From NCBI GenBank assembly GCA_025454405.1, contig JALOON010000055.1, positions 1-64,000 of the forward strand: a stretch of DNA of 64,000 nt. Reading direction: 5' to 3'. The notes beneath the pieces were generated by a model. That model saw nothing but the letters and a program-made list of their open reading frames with translations, was not told where the DNA came from and made no database searches. Positions 27,427 through 36,891 of this stretch are shown here, in pieces. The translations under genes were made by a program, and so were the position numbers. The first letter of the stretch is position 1. Every line of letters starts with the position of its first letter. This DNA is from Oscillatoriaceae cyanobacterium Prado104. GTDB lineage: Bacteria; Cyanobacteriota; Cyanobacteriia; Cyanobacteriales; Microcoleaceae.

Positions 27427-28698
27427 TTACTTTGGCAAAGGCTCCAAAATTTTCTCAGAACGATTAGCAGCAACCGTCGCAAATAAAGCCTCGTAATGAT
27501 TCAAAGCTTCTTCAAATCCGTAATTTTCTACAGCATAATTTCTACCTTGCTCACCCAATGCATTCACCTTAGCGGGATTTAAATACAAATCTTCAACAGC
27601 CTCCGCTAAAGCTTGGGGATCTTCCGGCGGGACAGTTACGCCGCCGCCGCTTTGCTGCACTGCTTTGTGGGCCGTACCAGTTTCGGGAACTGAAGCTAAA
27701 ATTGCCCTGCCGCTGGCAAGAATTACTTGAATTTTTGAAGGCATATTAAAATTAGTAACCCGGCGCTTTTGTACTACTAAACTAATATCAGCGGCTGCTA
27801 GCATTTCGGGCAATTTTTCTCGCGGTTGAAATGGCAGCAACATTACATTAGTAGCTTTGTAAGTTTCGCAATCTTGTTGCAAGCGTGCCAGTGCTGTTGA
27901 TTCTCCGACAATTACAAACGCAATTTCGGGTATGTGTTTCAAGCGAGCTGCTGCTTTGACAACCGTTTGCAAACCTTGAGTGAGAGCAATATTTCCAGCG
28001 TAGAGAACGACAAATTTGCCGTTGAGTTTGTGAGCTTCGCGAAAAGAGTTATTTTCCTTAGGTAAAGGGCGGATAAAATTAACATCAACCCAATTGGGAA
28101 CGCAGACTATTTTTTTGGGAGGTACTCCTTGAGAGTGCAATTTAGCGACAAAACCGGTATCGATGACGCTGACTTGGCTGGCGGTACTGTATGCCAATTT
28201 TTCTAAAGCGTCAGCGATGCGAACTAGCAGTCCGTTCTTTTTTACCAAGCCGACCCGCACGGCGGCTTCCGAGACGATATCCTGAACGTTAAGGACGATC
28301 GGGCAAGCACGAATCAAGCCGTAGAGGGCAACGGGGACGCAAATCGGCAAGGGTGGCATCGTCGAGAAAATCACGTCGGGACGCCAACCCCTCAAGGCTT
28401 GGACGGTACTGGAGGCGACAAAGCTGCCATCTAGCAGCAGCCGATCTATGAGACTGGGATGGGGGCCGTTGACTCGCAGGTAGCTGCGCTGGATGGTAAC
28501 GCCTTTGTGTTCTTCGGTAAGGTAGAATTTGCCCCGATATTCGGGGTAAATCCGGCGTTGGGGATAGTTGGGCATTCCAGTAACTACTCGAACTTGGTGG
28601 CCGCGCTTGACTAAGCCTTGGGCTAGTTCTGTCATCAGCGGGGCAATGCCAATGGGTTCTGGGTAGTAGTTATAGGAATAAATCAAGATACGCATCAT
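27427..28698 (-). CDS. WcaI-like glycosyltransferase (GT4)
   Basis: 423 residues, GT-B fold family 4. The N terminus (MRILIYSYNYYPEPIGIAPL) and MPNYPQRRIYPEYRGK are typical of WcaI-type colanic-acid or EPS transferases. The C-terminal donor-binding domain starts near LNGKFVVLYAGNIALTQG, with the acidic loop around MPSKIQVILASGRAILAS. It probably adds a sugar to a lipid-linked EPS intermediate on the cytoplasmic face. It lies 157 bases downstream of the RsbW-like gene, probably in the same unit as the STAS-sugar transferase, supporting a common EPS pathway. Confidence 0.88.
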   Translation of the reverse strand: MMRILIYSYNYYPEPIGIAPLMTELAQGLVKRGHQVRVVTGMPNYPQRRIYPEYRGKFYLTEEHKGVTIQRSYLRVNGPHPSLIDRLLLDGSFVASSTVQALRGWRPDVIFSTMPPLPICVPVALYGLIRACPIVLNVQDIVSEAAVRVGLVKKNGLLVRIADALEKLAYSTASQVSVIDTGFVAKLHSQGVPPKKIVCVPNWVDVNFIRPLPKENNSFREAHKLNGKFVVLYAGNIALTQGLQTVVKAAARLKHIPEIAFVIVGESTALARLQQDCETYKATNVMLLPFQPREKLPEMLAAADISLVVQKRRVTNFNMPSKIQVILASGRAILASVPETGTAHKAVQQSGGGVTVPPEDPQALAEAVEDLYLNPAKVNALGEQGRNYAVENYGFEEALNHYEALFATVAANRSEKILEPLPK

Positions 28699-28855
28699 AT
28701 TTAGTTTGAAGGAAAGTTTCCTGTCTCGCAGTCGGTCGAAGTTGCACCCCGTTCATTGCCGGAGATTGGGTTCAAGGCAATACAGCAGGGGGTGCCGCCA
28801 GTACCTGAGACGCGGAAAAAGTTGCCCTCCCTCTGCGGCTTGAGGGCGCGGGCCC

Positions 28856-29293
28856 TCAAGTAATATTTTTGCGCATTAGCAGGCAGTTGCGGCAGTCTTC
28901 TGTACGTATATAGCACAGCTTGTCCGTGAGCTTGTGCATGAATACCAGACCCATTTCTCCTTCTCTGTCCAAGGGATCGCGCTGTTCTTGCTCGATCGAG
29001 TGCAGTTTCGCTTCCAGGTCAAAAGGTTGACCCCTGTCCCAAATTTTGATTTCAAAGTAGCAGCAAAACACCGCTACCTCAATGTCGATCGGAGTAGCAG
29101 GGGGCAAATTGCGGTGGGCGTGACGGACAACATTAGTAAAACCTTCATTGATAATCAGGCGGCACTGCCACCACAAATCCCCCGGCAGAACTGGCAAAAC
29201 TATATTTTCCAACCATTCCAAAACTTCTGTTAAAGCCTCCAGGTCTGTTTTCACCTGAATGTGGAACTCGGCCTGCGGTTGATTGTCTTTCAT
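28856..29293 (-). CDS. RsbW-like anti-sigma/Ser-Thr kinase (HATPase_c_2)
   Basis: 145 residues, a stand-alone GHKL ATPase of the RsbW/SpoIIAB type. The N-box is INEGFTNVVRHAH (Glu50, Asn54), the G1 box WDRGQPFD (85-92), and the G2 region GEMGLVFMHKLTD. Such kinases bind a sigma factor or effector and phosphorylate a STAS antagonist on Ser. Its gene starts 5 bases after the STAS-sugar transferase fusion, so that STAS domain is the obvious partner. No sigma factor is nearby, which suggests the output is the glycosyltransferase activity itself (inference). Confidence 0.86.
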   Translation of the reverse strand: MKDNQPQAEFHIQVKTDLEALTEVLEWLENIVLPVLPGDLWWQCRLIINEGFTNVVRHAHRNLPPATPIDIEVAVFCCYFEIKIWDRGQPFDLEAKLHSIEQEQRDPLDREGEMGLVFMHKLTDKLCYIRTEDCRNCLLMRKNIT

Positions 29294-29298
29294 TAATC

Positions 29299-30297
29299 CT
29301 ATACAGCGCCACTATTTTTCTGAAACAGAATGGTTACCGTCTTGACAATTAGTTTTAAGTCATACATGAGACTCCAGTTTTGTTGGTATTTTAAGTCCAA
29401 GCGGATGACATCTTCAAAGTCGCGCACTTGAGAGCGACCGTTGACTTGCCATTCACCGGTCATTCCGGGCTTGACATCCAAACGCTGCCACTGAGGTACT
29501 TCGTAGCGCTCAACTTCGTCCGGGGTGGGCGGTCTGGTGCCGACGAGACTCATTTCGCCTTTAAGTACGTTCCAAAATTGGGGCAGTTCGTCGAGACTTG
29601 TCTTGCGCAAAATCCGCCCGACTTTGGTAATCCGGGGGTCGTTGTCGTTTTTGAAAAACGCGCCAGAGGCCTGATTTTGGATTTTGGCTTTCATCGCTTC
29701 AGCGTTGGTACACATCGATCGAAATTTCCAAATCCGAAAATGTTTTCCCATCCAGCCGCAGCGGGTTTGACCGAAAAAGATCGGACCCGGATCGTCGATG
29801 GTGATGGCTGCGGCTATGGGTACGAACAAAATTCCGGTAATGATCAAACCGACTATCGCGCCGACAATATCGATCGTGCGTTTCACCCACGATCGTATTG
29901 AGGGGTGGGTGACGGGTAACTGGTTGTCTGCACGGTTGGGTTCTGCGGGGACCTCTGGGGTGGTAGGCTGTTCGATCGTCAGCACTTGATCCAAGCTGGT
30001 GAGGGCAAATACAGCCATTACCTGCGGTTTGATGCTGCGCAGCACTAAGTCGCAGCCCCGCTGCTTGGCAAATTTCAGATTGCTGACTAAAGCGCCAATC
30101 CCGCTGCTGTCGATGAACGTGGTCTGGCTGAAGTCTAGGACAATTTTGCTGGGAACGGTATTTTCACTAAAAAGTTGCTGGCAAGTTGTTTTGAAGTTTA
30201 CGGCTTCAAGTATGCTCAAGCGCATGGGTATGTGAACGAAAGGAATTTCGTCCGAGTACGTTACCCGAAAATTTGCCTCTGGGGTTTGGCTGACCAT
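29299..30297 (-). CDS. STAS domain fused to initiating sugar-phosphate transferase
   Basis: 332 residues. Residues 1-115 form a STAS anti-sigma-antagonist domain with the phosphorylatable loop TTFIDSSGIGAL (candidate Ser65). Residues 135-332 are a bacterial sugar transferase (WcaJ/WbaP catalytic domain): a hydrophobic segment (about 143-165), RIWKFRSM, SLDELPQFWNVLKGEMS, VGTRPP and VKPGMTGEWQVNGRS. These enzymes move a sugar-1-phosphate to undecaprenyl phosphate to start EPS repeats. The usual multi-span N-terminal domain is replaced by STAS. Direct control of EPS initiation by the adjacent kinase is inferred. Confidence 0.9.
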   Translation of the reverse strand: MVSQTPEANFRVTYSDEIPFVHIPMRLSILEAVNFKTTCQQLFSENTVPSKIVLDFSQTTFIDSSGIGALVSNLKFAKQRGCDLVLRSIKPQVMAVFALTSLDQVLTIEQPTTPEVPAEPNRADNQLPVTHPSIRSWVKRTIDIVGAIVGLIITGILFVPIAAAITIDDPGPIFFGQTRCGWMGKHFRIWKFRSMCTNAEAMKAKIQNQASGAFFKNDNDPRITKVGRILRKTSLDELPQFWNVLKGEMSLVGTRPPTPDEVERYEVPQWQRLDVKPGMTGEWQVNGRSQVRDFEDVIRLDLKYQQNWSLMYDLKLIVKTVTILFQKNSGAV

Positions 30298-30784
30298 GAA
30301 GTCCTGTTGTCAAATTTCAAGCTATTGTCTTTAGCCTATTCTGTCCTAATTGCTCTGCCTTTACCAAATATTCAACAATTTTTGTTAACCACAGGCTAGC
30401 TTCACGACAACTTTATATTAAATTTTCGATCGGAAGTTGCATCGTTGCGATCGAACCAGATTCAGAGTACGGGCGGCAAAGCAAATCAGTTTGCCGCCAG
30501 ACAAGGGCGATCGAATTTCCGCCACCAGTTGCACCCAAGTTCTAACTTCACCAAATATTAAGGGCGATCGGCAGCCGTCCGCGATCGGCGCGATTTTAGG
30601 GCTAGGTTGAAATCCCCGTCTTAACAGCGGACAGACAGAAGCCGGACTGTTGTCAAGTGTCAACTGTCAATCGATTTTCGATTTTCGATTGGGGGATTGA
30701 GGATTGGGGACTGGGGAGATAAGGAAAATCTTTCCTTCTTCCTTCTTCCCTCTTCCTTCTTCCTTCACGAAAACTGTCAACTGT
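30298..30784. other. Spacer with ATTTTCGATT and CTTCCTT repeats
   Basis: 487 bases with no credible gene. It holds short repeats: GTCAACTGTCAA, GATTTTCGATTTTCGATTGGGGG and a run of TTCTTCC. The promoter of the STAS-sugar transferase is presumably near 30300-30420. Confidence 0.5.
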
Positions 30785-31453
30785 TCACGAATTGTAAATG
30801 TTTTCAGATTGGGAGGTTTCGCGACCTAGGGGTTTGGCTTTGGCTTTAGCTTTGGCTGCGTTGCGTTTGAGGGCTTGCAGGCGGGCTTCGTATTTGGCGC
30901 GCTGCTGTTTTTTGGAGGTTTGCTCGATTAGGGTTTTCAGGGCGCTACCGAGGCTTTTGTAAGCGTTTGCTAAAGTGTAGCCGAAGCGGGTGGCCAGGGC
31001 GATCGCTTTTTCATCAGCTTCTATGGCTTCTTTTAAAGTTTTCTCTCCGTTATTTTTTTGGTACAGCCTCCACCCGGAAACGCCGCACAAGGCCAGGGCC
31101 AACACCAACAGCAAGCCGTCTTGCACCCACAACTCCCCGACAGCGCCGCCGAGTCCGATTGCCAAAGCTGCCATTTCCCAACCATCTCGGGCGATCGTAT
31201 CGTTTTGAATTCTCGCTACTTCGTGCCAAAATAGCAAGTTGCGCTGATCTGTGGCTAGCTGTTCCCAACGGATCAGGTCTATTTGTATTTCTACCTGGTC
31301 TTTGCCGATTTCTTCGCTGCGGATCAGGGTGGGATTAACTTCTATGGTTTTTTCTACCGTGACCCAACTTTGCAATTCTGGGGGAAGTAGGTTTTTCAAG
31401 CGCCGAATCTCGCTCATCTCGGCTCTTGCTGTAGAGGTTGCATAAGATGTCAT
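30785..31453 (-). CDS. DUF3318-type membrane-associated protein
   Basis: 222 residues. The N terminus (MSEIRRLKNLLPPELQSWV) is characteristic of a cyanobacterial family (DUF3318). A hydrophobic stretch near 105-140 (AALAIGLGGAVGEL, GLLLVLALALCGVSGW) suggests one or two membrane passes. The tail is Lys/Ala-rich (AAKAKAKAKPLG). ATG 31453, with GGAG just before, is chosen; eight upstream residues in frame are less likely. The role is unknown. Confidence 0.72.
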   Translation of the reverse strand: MTSYATSTARAEMSEIRRLKNLLPPELQSWVTVEKTIEVNPTLIRSEEIGKDQVEIQIDLIRWEQLATDQRNLLFWHEVARIQNDTIARDGWEMAALAIGLGGAVGELWVQDGLLLVLALALCGVSGWRLYQKNNGEKTLKEAIEADEKAIALATRFGYTLANAYKSLGSALKTLIEQTSKKQQRAKYEARLQALKRNAAKAKAKAKPLGRETSQSENIYNS

Positions 31454-31555
31454 GGCTCCAGCCTTCGGATTTTTCAAATGGTTTGTATGCTTCTATTTCG
31501 GAGTATATCGCGGCAACAGGGAGAATATGCTGCGGCCTGTACAAATTACCCGTTA

Positions 31556-31606
31556 CGGAAGAGAGGAGGAAGGGGAGAGGGGGAGAGGGGGAGAGGGGGC
31601 GAGAAA
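31556..31606. repeat. Purine-rich GAGAGGGG tract
   Basis: GAGAGGAGGAAGGGGAGAGGGGGAGAGG-type low-complexity sequence. A closely similar tract sits inside cbiD at about 41698-41760. Confidence 0.7.
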
Positions 31607-31630
31607 TAGTAGCTAAATGGTAACTAAATA

Positions 31631-31887
31631 GTTTGTAAAACTGAGATATTTCACCATTCTCAACAATGCTGTAGGGTTCAAGGTAGAAATCGAATAACGA
31701 GTTTGACCTCCAACTCGAATAACGCCCGAGTGCATATTCGAGTTGGAGGTCAAATAGCAGCATATTCGATTTCTACCTTGAAAGGGTTCGCCAACATATT
31801 TAAACGCAGCAAATAGGTTAAATAAACCCGCCCCCACCCACGAAAAATTCCCAATTGACATTGCTACAAGATCTCAATAAAAACAAC
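31631..31887. mobile_element. MITE-like element, copy 2, with a nested hairpin
   Basis: 257 bp. The ends are inverted (GTTTGTAAAACTGAGATATTT against the complement of AAGATCTCAATAAAAACAAC). An outer hairpin (31679-31780, AAGGTAGAAATCGAATAACGAG with its complement) is interrupted by a second, perfect hairpin (31702-31754, TTTGACCTCCAACTCGAATA with its complement) that has the same core but a different stem. The right half matches copy 1 (GAAAGGGTTCGCCAACA, CCCAATTGACATT). Confidence 0.7.
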
Positions 31888-31894
31888 CTACAGG

Positions 31895-33523
31895 CTATTT
31901 CATTAAAGGTTCTATTTCTTGTCGCAATTTCGACCAAGCTGCCAAAACTTCCGGTTGAGAAGTGATGCCTTTCTGAACCAAAACTACTCCATCCAATACT
32001 TTAGCAATTCCGTAAGTTCCTTGTCGCAGCGATTCGTCTGTAAAACGCACTCCTCCTCTAATTCTACCCCGATCGACTGGCATTTTTAAGTTATGCTGCT
32101 GCAATTGCCACAAATCTAACACTGCGAAATCTATATCTACTACTTTTCTATTTTCATCTAGCATCTGCATGACTTCTAGGCGGATGATATTGCGGCGGTT
32201 GGAAAGGTGAGGAACTATGTAACCGCTGGTCGAAACGCTAGCATCTTGCGGAATTAATTTTAGCACAGTTTGCAAGTTGGCGGCATGGGTCAATTGCTCT
32301 GTTAAAGATTGGTAAACAAAAGGATTGAAAGAATAAGGCGAGAGAAAATACAATGCTCGATCGGGATTGGAAGTTAGGGTAAATAATAGCGACAATCCAA
32401 TACATCCCATCCAAAATCTGTGCAGTCTCGGTTTGAATTTTTCTGGATGTTTCGACCACCATAAAATTACCGCGTACATCAACAGTGGAATCACGCCCAA
32501 CGTATAGCGAGTGTTGATAGAAGTAGCAGCTTTATTAGCTACTTGCAGCAACAAAACCAGCAACGGAAAGCTTGACATAATCCAAGCTGGTAGCGAAATT
32601 GCAGGTATAAATGCTAGTGGCAGCCACAAACCTAAAATAAACCTAAGTCGCCTGAAAAAATCGGTAAATAATACTTTAATTATAATTTGAGGTTGACTGA
32701 CGATCGCCCACAAAAGTTCTAGAGTTGACGGATTCTCGGTTTTGAGAAACTTTTTAAAATAACTAGCTAAGTAAAGCCGGGAATTGTCATCAGAAAATAG
32801 CGGCATGACTGTATTGGTAATCAGCGCCACATAGCTGAAACTCACCAAGCATAAAATTATCCCCGATCGCGGATGGCGGCGGCTGACAATTAAATAAGCT
32901 CCAATGCCGAATAAACTAATTCCTGTTTCTTCGCGAATTCCTAATGTCAGCGCTGCAAAAATCCAAAACCACACCCATTTTTGCTTTTCTAACGCTAACA
33001 GCAAGCTAAATAAAAATAAAGGAAGTTGGCAGTGTTCGTAAAAGTTACTCACCGTCGGGCCGATGATGCCGTTTGCCCCATAATAGCTGGCAACGATCGC
33101 GATCGATACTGGTACAGATAGATAGTGTCTTGCTAAGAAATACAGCACTATTCCGGCTGCTGCAATTAACGCTACTTGCAAAACTATCAAGGTAACGGAA
33201 GATTGAAATAAGGCATAAATCGGCATCCAAAGCACAAAGTCAATGACGAAATGTTGCCCTAAATGAATGTAAAATGGATATGATAGTTTGCGATCTATTA
33301 ATGAGTCGCTGGAGGCGGCTGAAGATAGGGAACTTTCAAACAAGTTGCCGCGCACGCTGTTCCAAAATACTTGGTTGAACAACCCGTGATCGTAGGTTGC
33401 TAAAAAGCTGTAATAGCGAATCAAGCTAAAAGTTAAAACTACTGCAAAAAAGATTGCTGCTAAAATCGCAGCTTGACGCCATCCGGGTTGATTTCTAAAG
33501 TAGTCTAGGGGTTTGAATTTCAT
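31895..33523 (-). CDS. DUF2079 polytopic membrane protein
   Basis: 542 residues with about ten membrane segments. The motif LATYDHGLFNQVFWNSVRG after the first segment and EHCQLPLFLFSLLLAL identify the DUF2079 family, related in layout to GT-C glycosyltransferases that use polyprenyl-linked donors. It sits in the EPS region between a DUF3318-type gene and a deacetylase, so a role in envelope polysaccharide is plausible but not shown. ATG 33523 (MKFKPLDYF) is preferred over the frame start at 33547. Confidence 0.82.
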   Translation of the reverse strand: MKFKPLDYFRNQPGWRQAAILAAIFFAVVLTFSLIRYYSFLATYDHGLFNQVFWNSVRGNLFESSLSSAASSDSLIDRKLSYPFYIHLGQHFVIDFVLWMPIYALFQSSVTLIVLQVALIAAAGIVLYFLARHYLSVPVSIAIVASYYGANGIIGPTVSNFYEHCQLPLFLFSLLLALEKQKWVWFWIFAALTLGIREETGISLFGIGAYLIVSRRHPRSGIILCLVSFSYVALITNTVMPLFSDDNSRLYLASYFKKFLKTENPSTLELLWAIVSQPQIIIKVLFTDFFRRLRFILGLWLPLAFIPAISLPAWIMSSFPLLVLLLQVANKAATSINTRYTLGVIPLLMYAVILWWSKHPEKFKPRLHRFWMGCIGLSLLFTLTSNPDRALYFLSPYSFNPFVYQSLTEQLTHAANLQTVLKLIPQDASVSTSGYIVPHLSNRRNIIRLEVMQMLDENRKVVDIDFAVLDLWQLQQHNLKMPVDRGRIRGGVRFTDESLRQGTYGIAKVLDGVVLVQKGITSQPEVLAAWSKLRQEIEPLMK

Positions 33524-33859
33524 AGTTTGAAGGAAGAAGGAAGGCACGACACGGATAACACGGATACACGGATGAATTATCTGTATTTCATTATTTCATT
33601 CGTCATAAGGAAGACCGAAGGACCGAAGACCGAAGTTGGAAGAAGGAAGAGGGAAGACAGATAGAAGAAAAAAGAATGCCTATGTACTATATCTTTTAGC
33701 CATTATGCTCTTGGTTTAATTAGGCGTAAGATCGTGTTCGATCGATTGACGACAATAAGATTTATTCGTAGTGCGGACTTAATCCCGCTCTTTTTTGCGG
33801 ACTCAAGTCCGCACTACAAACTGTTTTGTTATGGTAATCAATTTTTCGCGATCTAATTA
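33524..33859. other. Spacer with GGAAGA tract and GCGGACTT repeat
   Basis: 336 bases without a gene. It includes GAAGGAAGA-type sequence at 33525-33545 and 33605-33665, and a copy of the GTAGTGCGGACTTAA...GTCCGCACTACAAA repeat at 33757-33826. Confidence 0.6.
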
Positions 33860-34651
33860 CTAAATATTCTCATGTTTGATGAAGTTCTGCTTGAACTCGG
33901 ACACAGTAATAAATTGACCTTGCGTTTTCAGCCAGGTAATATATTTCTCTAGCTTGTCAAGCATTTTGTCTCCCGCATCTTTTTTGACATATCCCGGTAA
34001 CTTGAACTGAGAAATATCGGTAAATTCCCAGGGGTGAAAGTAAATGTTTAGATACGAATCTGTTTCTAGGGTGATCTTGGTTGCTAATTGGATTGCGGGC
34101 AGGGGAAAGTTTTTAAAACTCAGCCAAAATAAGGGAAATCGGATGGCAGGAGTTACGGAAATCGGCAGGTTGAGAAGTTTATTTGTATAATAGGCTGTTC
34201 GGGGTTTTGATAAGTTGTTGTATCTGCCGGGGATGTAGGTAGGATTCATTGATGAGTTGTATTCGTAGCCTGCTTTTTCTATTTCTATGTCCTCCACTGG
34301 TTGCAGTCTGGCCATCCTGAAGCCTGTAACTTTTGTGCCTGCGATCTCTTCTAGGGTTTGTTTGGATTTGTGCAAGTCATTTAGGCAAAATTGAGAGTGA
34401 TAAAAGCCGTGGGAGGCAATTTCGTGGTGTTTTGAGAGTTTTTGAATTGTATCTCGATCGCGCATCGCGTAATTAGCTGTTACAAAAAATGTCGCTGAAA
34501 TATCTAATCTCTCCAAAAGTGACATCACATTTGACAACCCCCTTCGAGAAATTTCAAATTTGATGTCCTCTGCAAGGGGTTGACCGTATTCTTCGGGAAT
34601 GTCAAATTCTTCGATGTCAAAGCTCAATAAAATAGAATTATTTGAGTTCAT
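33860..34651 (-). CDS. Polysaccharide deacetylase (NodB-like), DUF3473-type
   Basis: 263 residues. The NodB-type core begins ILLSFDIEEFD (catalytic and metal-binding Asp12/Glu14 region) and continues with TFFVTANY, IASHGFYHSQ (metal His pair) and TGFRMARLQPV. The C-terminal segment INIYFHPWEF is typical of the exosortase/EPS-associated subgroup. It probably removes acetyl groups from an EPS sugar. A Met in FRMARL stands where many homologues have FRAP. The GT2 gene directly upstream on the same strand (31 bases) suggests a small operon. Confidence 0.85.
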   Translation of the reverse strand: MNSNNSILLSFDIEEFDIPEEYGQPLAEDIKFEISRRGLSNVMSLLERLDISATFFVTANYAMRDRDTIQKLSKHHEIASHGFYHSQFCLNDLHKSKQTLEEIAGTKVTGFRMARLQPVEDIEIEKAGYEYNSSMNPTYIPGRYNNLSKPRTAYYTNKLLNLPISVTPAIRFPLFWLSFKNFPLPAIQLATKITLETDSYLNIYFHPWEFTDISQFKLPGYVKKDAGDKMLDKLEKYITWLKTQGQFITVSEFKQNFIKHENI

Positions 34652-34681
34652 GATTTTTATTCATAATTTTATTGATAATTT

Positions 34682-35410
34682 TTATTCATAAACTCCAGAG
34701 CGATCGTTGTAAATAATTTTCAACAAACATCCTAGCATTTTTAGGGAATCTTTCAAAATATTGACTCGGGAAGATTTGTAAAGGTGTTGTTGGGAGACTC
34801 GGGCGGGAATTTCGCCAATTGTATATCCTTGTTTTTTCGCGAGAAATAGCAGTTCTGCATCAAAGCAAAAACCTGTAAGTGTTTGTCTTTTAAAGATTTC
34901 TCGGGCTGCATTTTTTTTAAAGCCTTTGATTCCGGCTTGCATATCTTTATATTTGAGATTGAGGAGCGATCGAGAAATCCAATTAAAGATTTTTCCGGCA
35001 ACTTTTCTCAGTAAGGTAAGATTGCGGAAATTTGCTCGATCGAGATTTCTGCAACCAATTACCACATCAAATTTTTCTAGTTTTTCGACTAAGGGTTCGA
35101 GATGTTCCAGGGAGTATGCTAAGTCACCATCCATGAAACAAATGCAGTCACCTTCTGCGCATTCGCTGCCTTTCCTGACGGCATATCCTTTACCCCGACG
35201 CTGGCTGTAAGCAATTAGTTGGATGTGATTTGTTGGTAAAGCTTTAAGTTTATGTTCGAGAATTTCTCGGGTGTTGTCCGTGGAGCCGTCATTGACAATG
35301 ATAAAGTTGTACGCATGGTATCTCTGAGAAAAATCTACAATTTTGTCAAAGGTTTGCTCTATGCAGTTTGCTTCGTTATAAACAGGCAAAATTACTGCGA
35401 TTTTCATCAT
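34682..35410 (-). CDS. Glycosyltransferase family 2 (dolichyl-phosphate mannosyltransferase-like)
   Basis: 242 residues, GT-A fold. Nucleotide-sugar site: VILPVYNEANCIEQ, then VNDGSTDNTREIL and the DxD-like CFMDGDLAYS. The pattern AYSQRRGKGYAVRKGSECAEGD and GIKGFKKNAAREIF resembles DPM1/GtrB-type enzymes that make polyprenyl-phosphate sugars. No membrane pair follows, so it is the short form. The start is ATG 35410; the frame to 35512 reads into spacer. The product could feed the DUF2079 GT-C-like protein next door (inference). Confidence 0.88.
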   Translation of the reverse strand: MMKIAVILPVYNEANCIEQTFDKIVDFSQRYHAYNFIIVNDGSTDNTREILEHKLKALPTNHIQLIAYSQRRGKGYAVRKGSECAEGDCICFMDGDLAYSLEHLEPLVEKLEKFDVVIGCRNLDRANFRNLTLLRKVAGKIFNWISRSLLNLKYKDMQAGIKGFKKNAAREIFKRQTLTGFCFDAELLFLAKKQGYTIGEIPARVSQQHLYKSSRVNILKDSLKMLGCLLKIIYNDRSGVYE

Positions 35411-35821
35411 TGTTATGCGATCGGGCTGGTGTGGAAATATGCTACCACCACTGAAGGTAGATCGCAAGTACATAACGCGCAAATTTCGATTTGAAAAAAC
35501 TATTTTTTTCATCCAGATTTATAACTGTCACGGCGACTGGTGGTCTGTTAGCACAGCCCTCGAAGAGGTTCGCCCCCAACTTTACCAAATATTGAAATTT
35601 ATTAGCCGCAAACCTGCAAAGGCGGATTGTTTCTCGCCCTTGGTTGATATTCATGTCATAAAAACAGTCAACTGTCAACTGTCAACTGTCAATTGTTTAT
35701 CTCGCCGATCTGTGGAAGTCAACGGGCGATCGATCTACAATTCTAGATGCAGAAGCAGCTTAAGTCAGAAGCGCGATCGCCTTCCAGTTAATTTCCCTAC
35801 CTTATTTAGCCGTAATTGTCA
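35411..35821. other. Divergent spacer with CAACTGT heptamers
   Basis: 411 bases between the GT2 gene and the plus-strand deacetylase; no gene seen. A short STRR array of GTCAACT (35664-35697) is present. Promoters for both directions must lie here, but no sites are evident. Confidence 0.5.
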
Positions 35822-36763
35822 ATGGTAAATTTTTTATCTCGCAAATTACCGGAGTATTTGCCACCGGGCATTACGAAGCGAAAAAAACCCATCATTAACT
35901 TTTTGCTAGCATTTTTCCTAACTTTAATTACCTCTACAGCAATCTTAGAAATAATTACAGTTAAGATTCCGATTTTCGGCTTTCACGATATAGTTGACAT
36001 TCAGAATCCCCAGGAAATGCCACCGCTGCGGCGAGAGTTTCCCGGCGATTACAGCCAGCAAAATTTGGCAACTTTTTTAGAATATTTGGTCAGCCATAAT
36101 TATTGGTTTTTGTCAACTCAAGATATTTACGATTACTTCTTAGCAAAACCCAAGAAACCAATCCCGATCGAATATCGCGATCGCCGGAAAGTTGCGATCT
36201 CCTTTGATGATGGCAATAAAAGTATCTACACGCATTTATTGCCGATATTAGAAAGATTAGAACATAAGTACGGTACCAAAAATAAGGCAATTGTCTTTAT
36301 CAACTCCGGCTTCTTGGGCGGTCAAACTTCACTCATAAAAAAGGTCAGATGTCAAGACCTGAGAGAAGGATTCCACAAAGGATTTTACGACATTCAATCC
36401 CACGCACTGAATCACGAAAATCTCACAAAAATTTCTGTCAAAGCCTTAGAAAGAGAACTCTCCGAAGACCAAAAAAGGCTGAGGAAATGCACCCAAGATT
36501 TAGATATCGATCGCGCAGTTGCCTCTCACATCGCCTACCCATTTGGCGCAGTCAACAGACAAGTTGAAAAACAGGTTGCCAAATATTTTACCTCGGGATA
36601 CTTGTACGATAGTTCACAATTAAAGCTCGGGTTTTGGCCGCAAAACAGATACCGCATTTCCCGGCTAACAGTCAACAACAAATACTCAGCCAAAAGACTG
36701 ATCCGCCTAGCTTCAGGAAGTTGGATGCACACAATAATTAAACAGTTGACAGTCGATCGTTAG
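35822..36763 (+). CDS. Membrane-anchored polysaccharide deacetylase
   Basis: 313 residues. A membrane anchor (about 27-47, FLLAFFLTLITSTAILEI) is followed by a periplasmic NodB domain: IFGFHDIV, VAISFDDGNKS (catalytic and metal Asp pair), IQSHALNHENL (metal-binding His) and HIAYPFGAVN. It probably de-N-acetylates or de-O-acetylates exported polysaccharide, as IcaB/PgaB-type enzymes do. The start could be TTG 35816 or ATG 35822; ATG is chosen. It is the second deacetylase in this region. Confidence 0.86.
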   Translation: MVNFLSRKLPEYLPPGITKRKKPIINFLLAFFLTLITSTAILEIITVKIPIFGFHDIVDIQNPQEMPPLRREFPGDYSQQNLATFLEYLVSHNYWFLSTQDIYDYFLAKPKKPIPIEYRDRRKVAISFDDGNKSIYTHLLPILERLEHKYGTKNKAIVFINSGFLGGQTSLIKKVRCQDLREGFHKGFYDIQSHALNHENLTKISVKALERELSEDQKRLRKCTQDLDIDRAVASHIAYPFGAVNRQVEKQVAKYFTSGYLYDSSQLKLGFWPQNRYRISRLTVNNKYSAKRLIRLASGSWMHTIIKQLTVDR

Positions 36764-36891
36764 TTGTTTGTGAGGGTTCAAGCCCGCAGAGGCATCAAGT
36801 TTTGTCAAAATATGTTTGGGGGCTCGCGCGCGATCGACTAGAGCAATCCACGCGAGAACACCTGCACCAATTTACTCAGCTTGACCGAGAT

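Noticed and set aside
31613..31861. 82-residue minus-strand ORF
   Set aside because: It lies within the second MITE-like element and reads through its nested hairpin; the copy at 10110 does not keep the frame.
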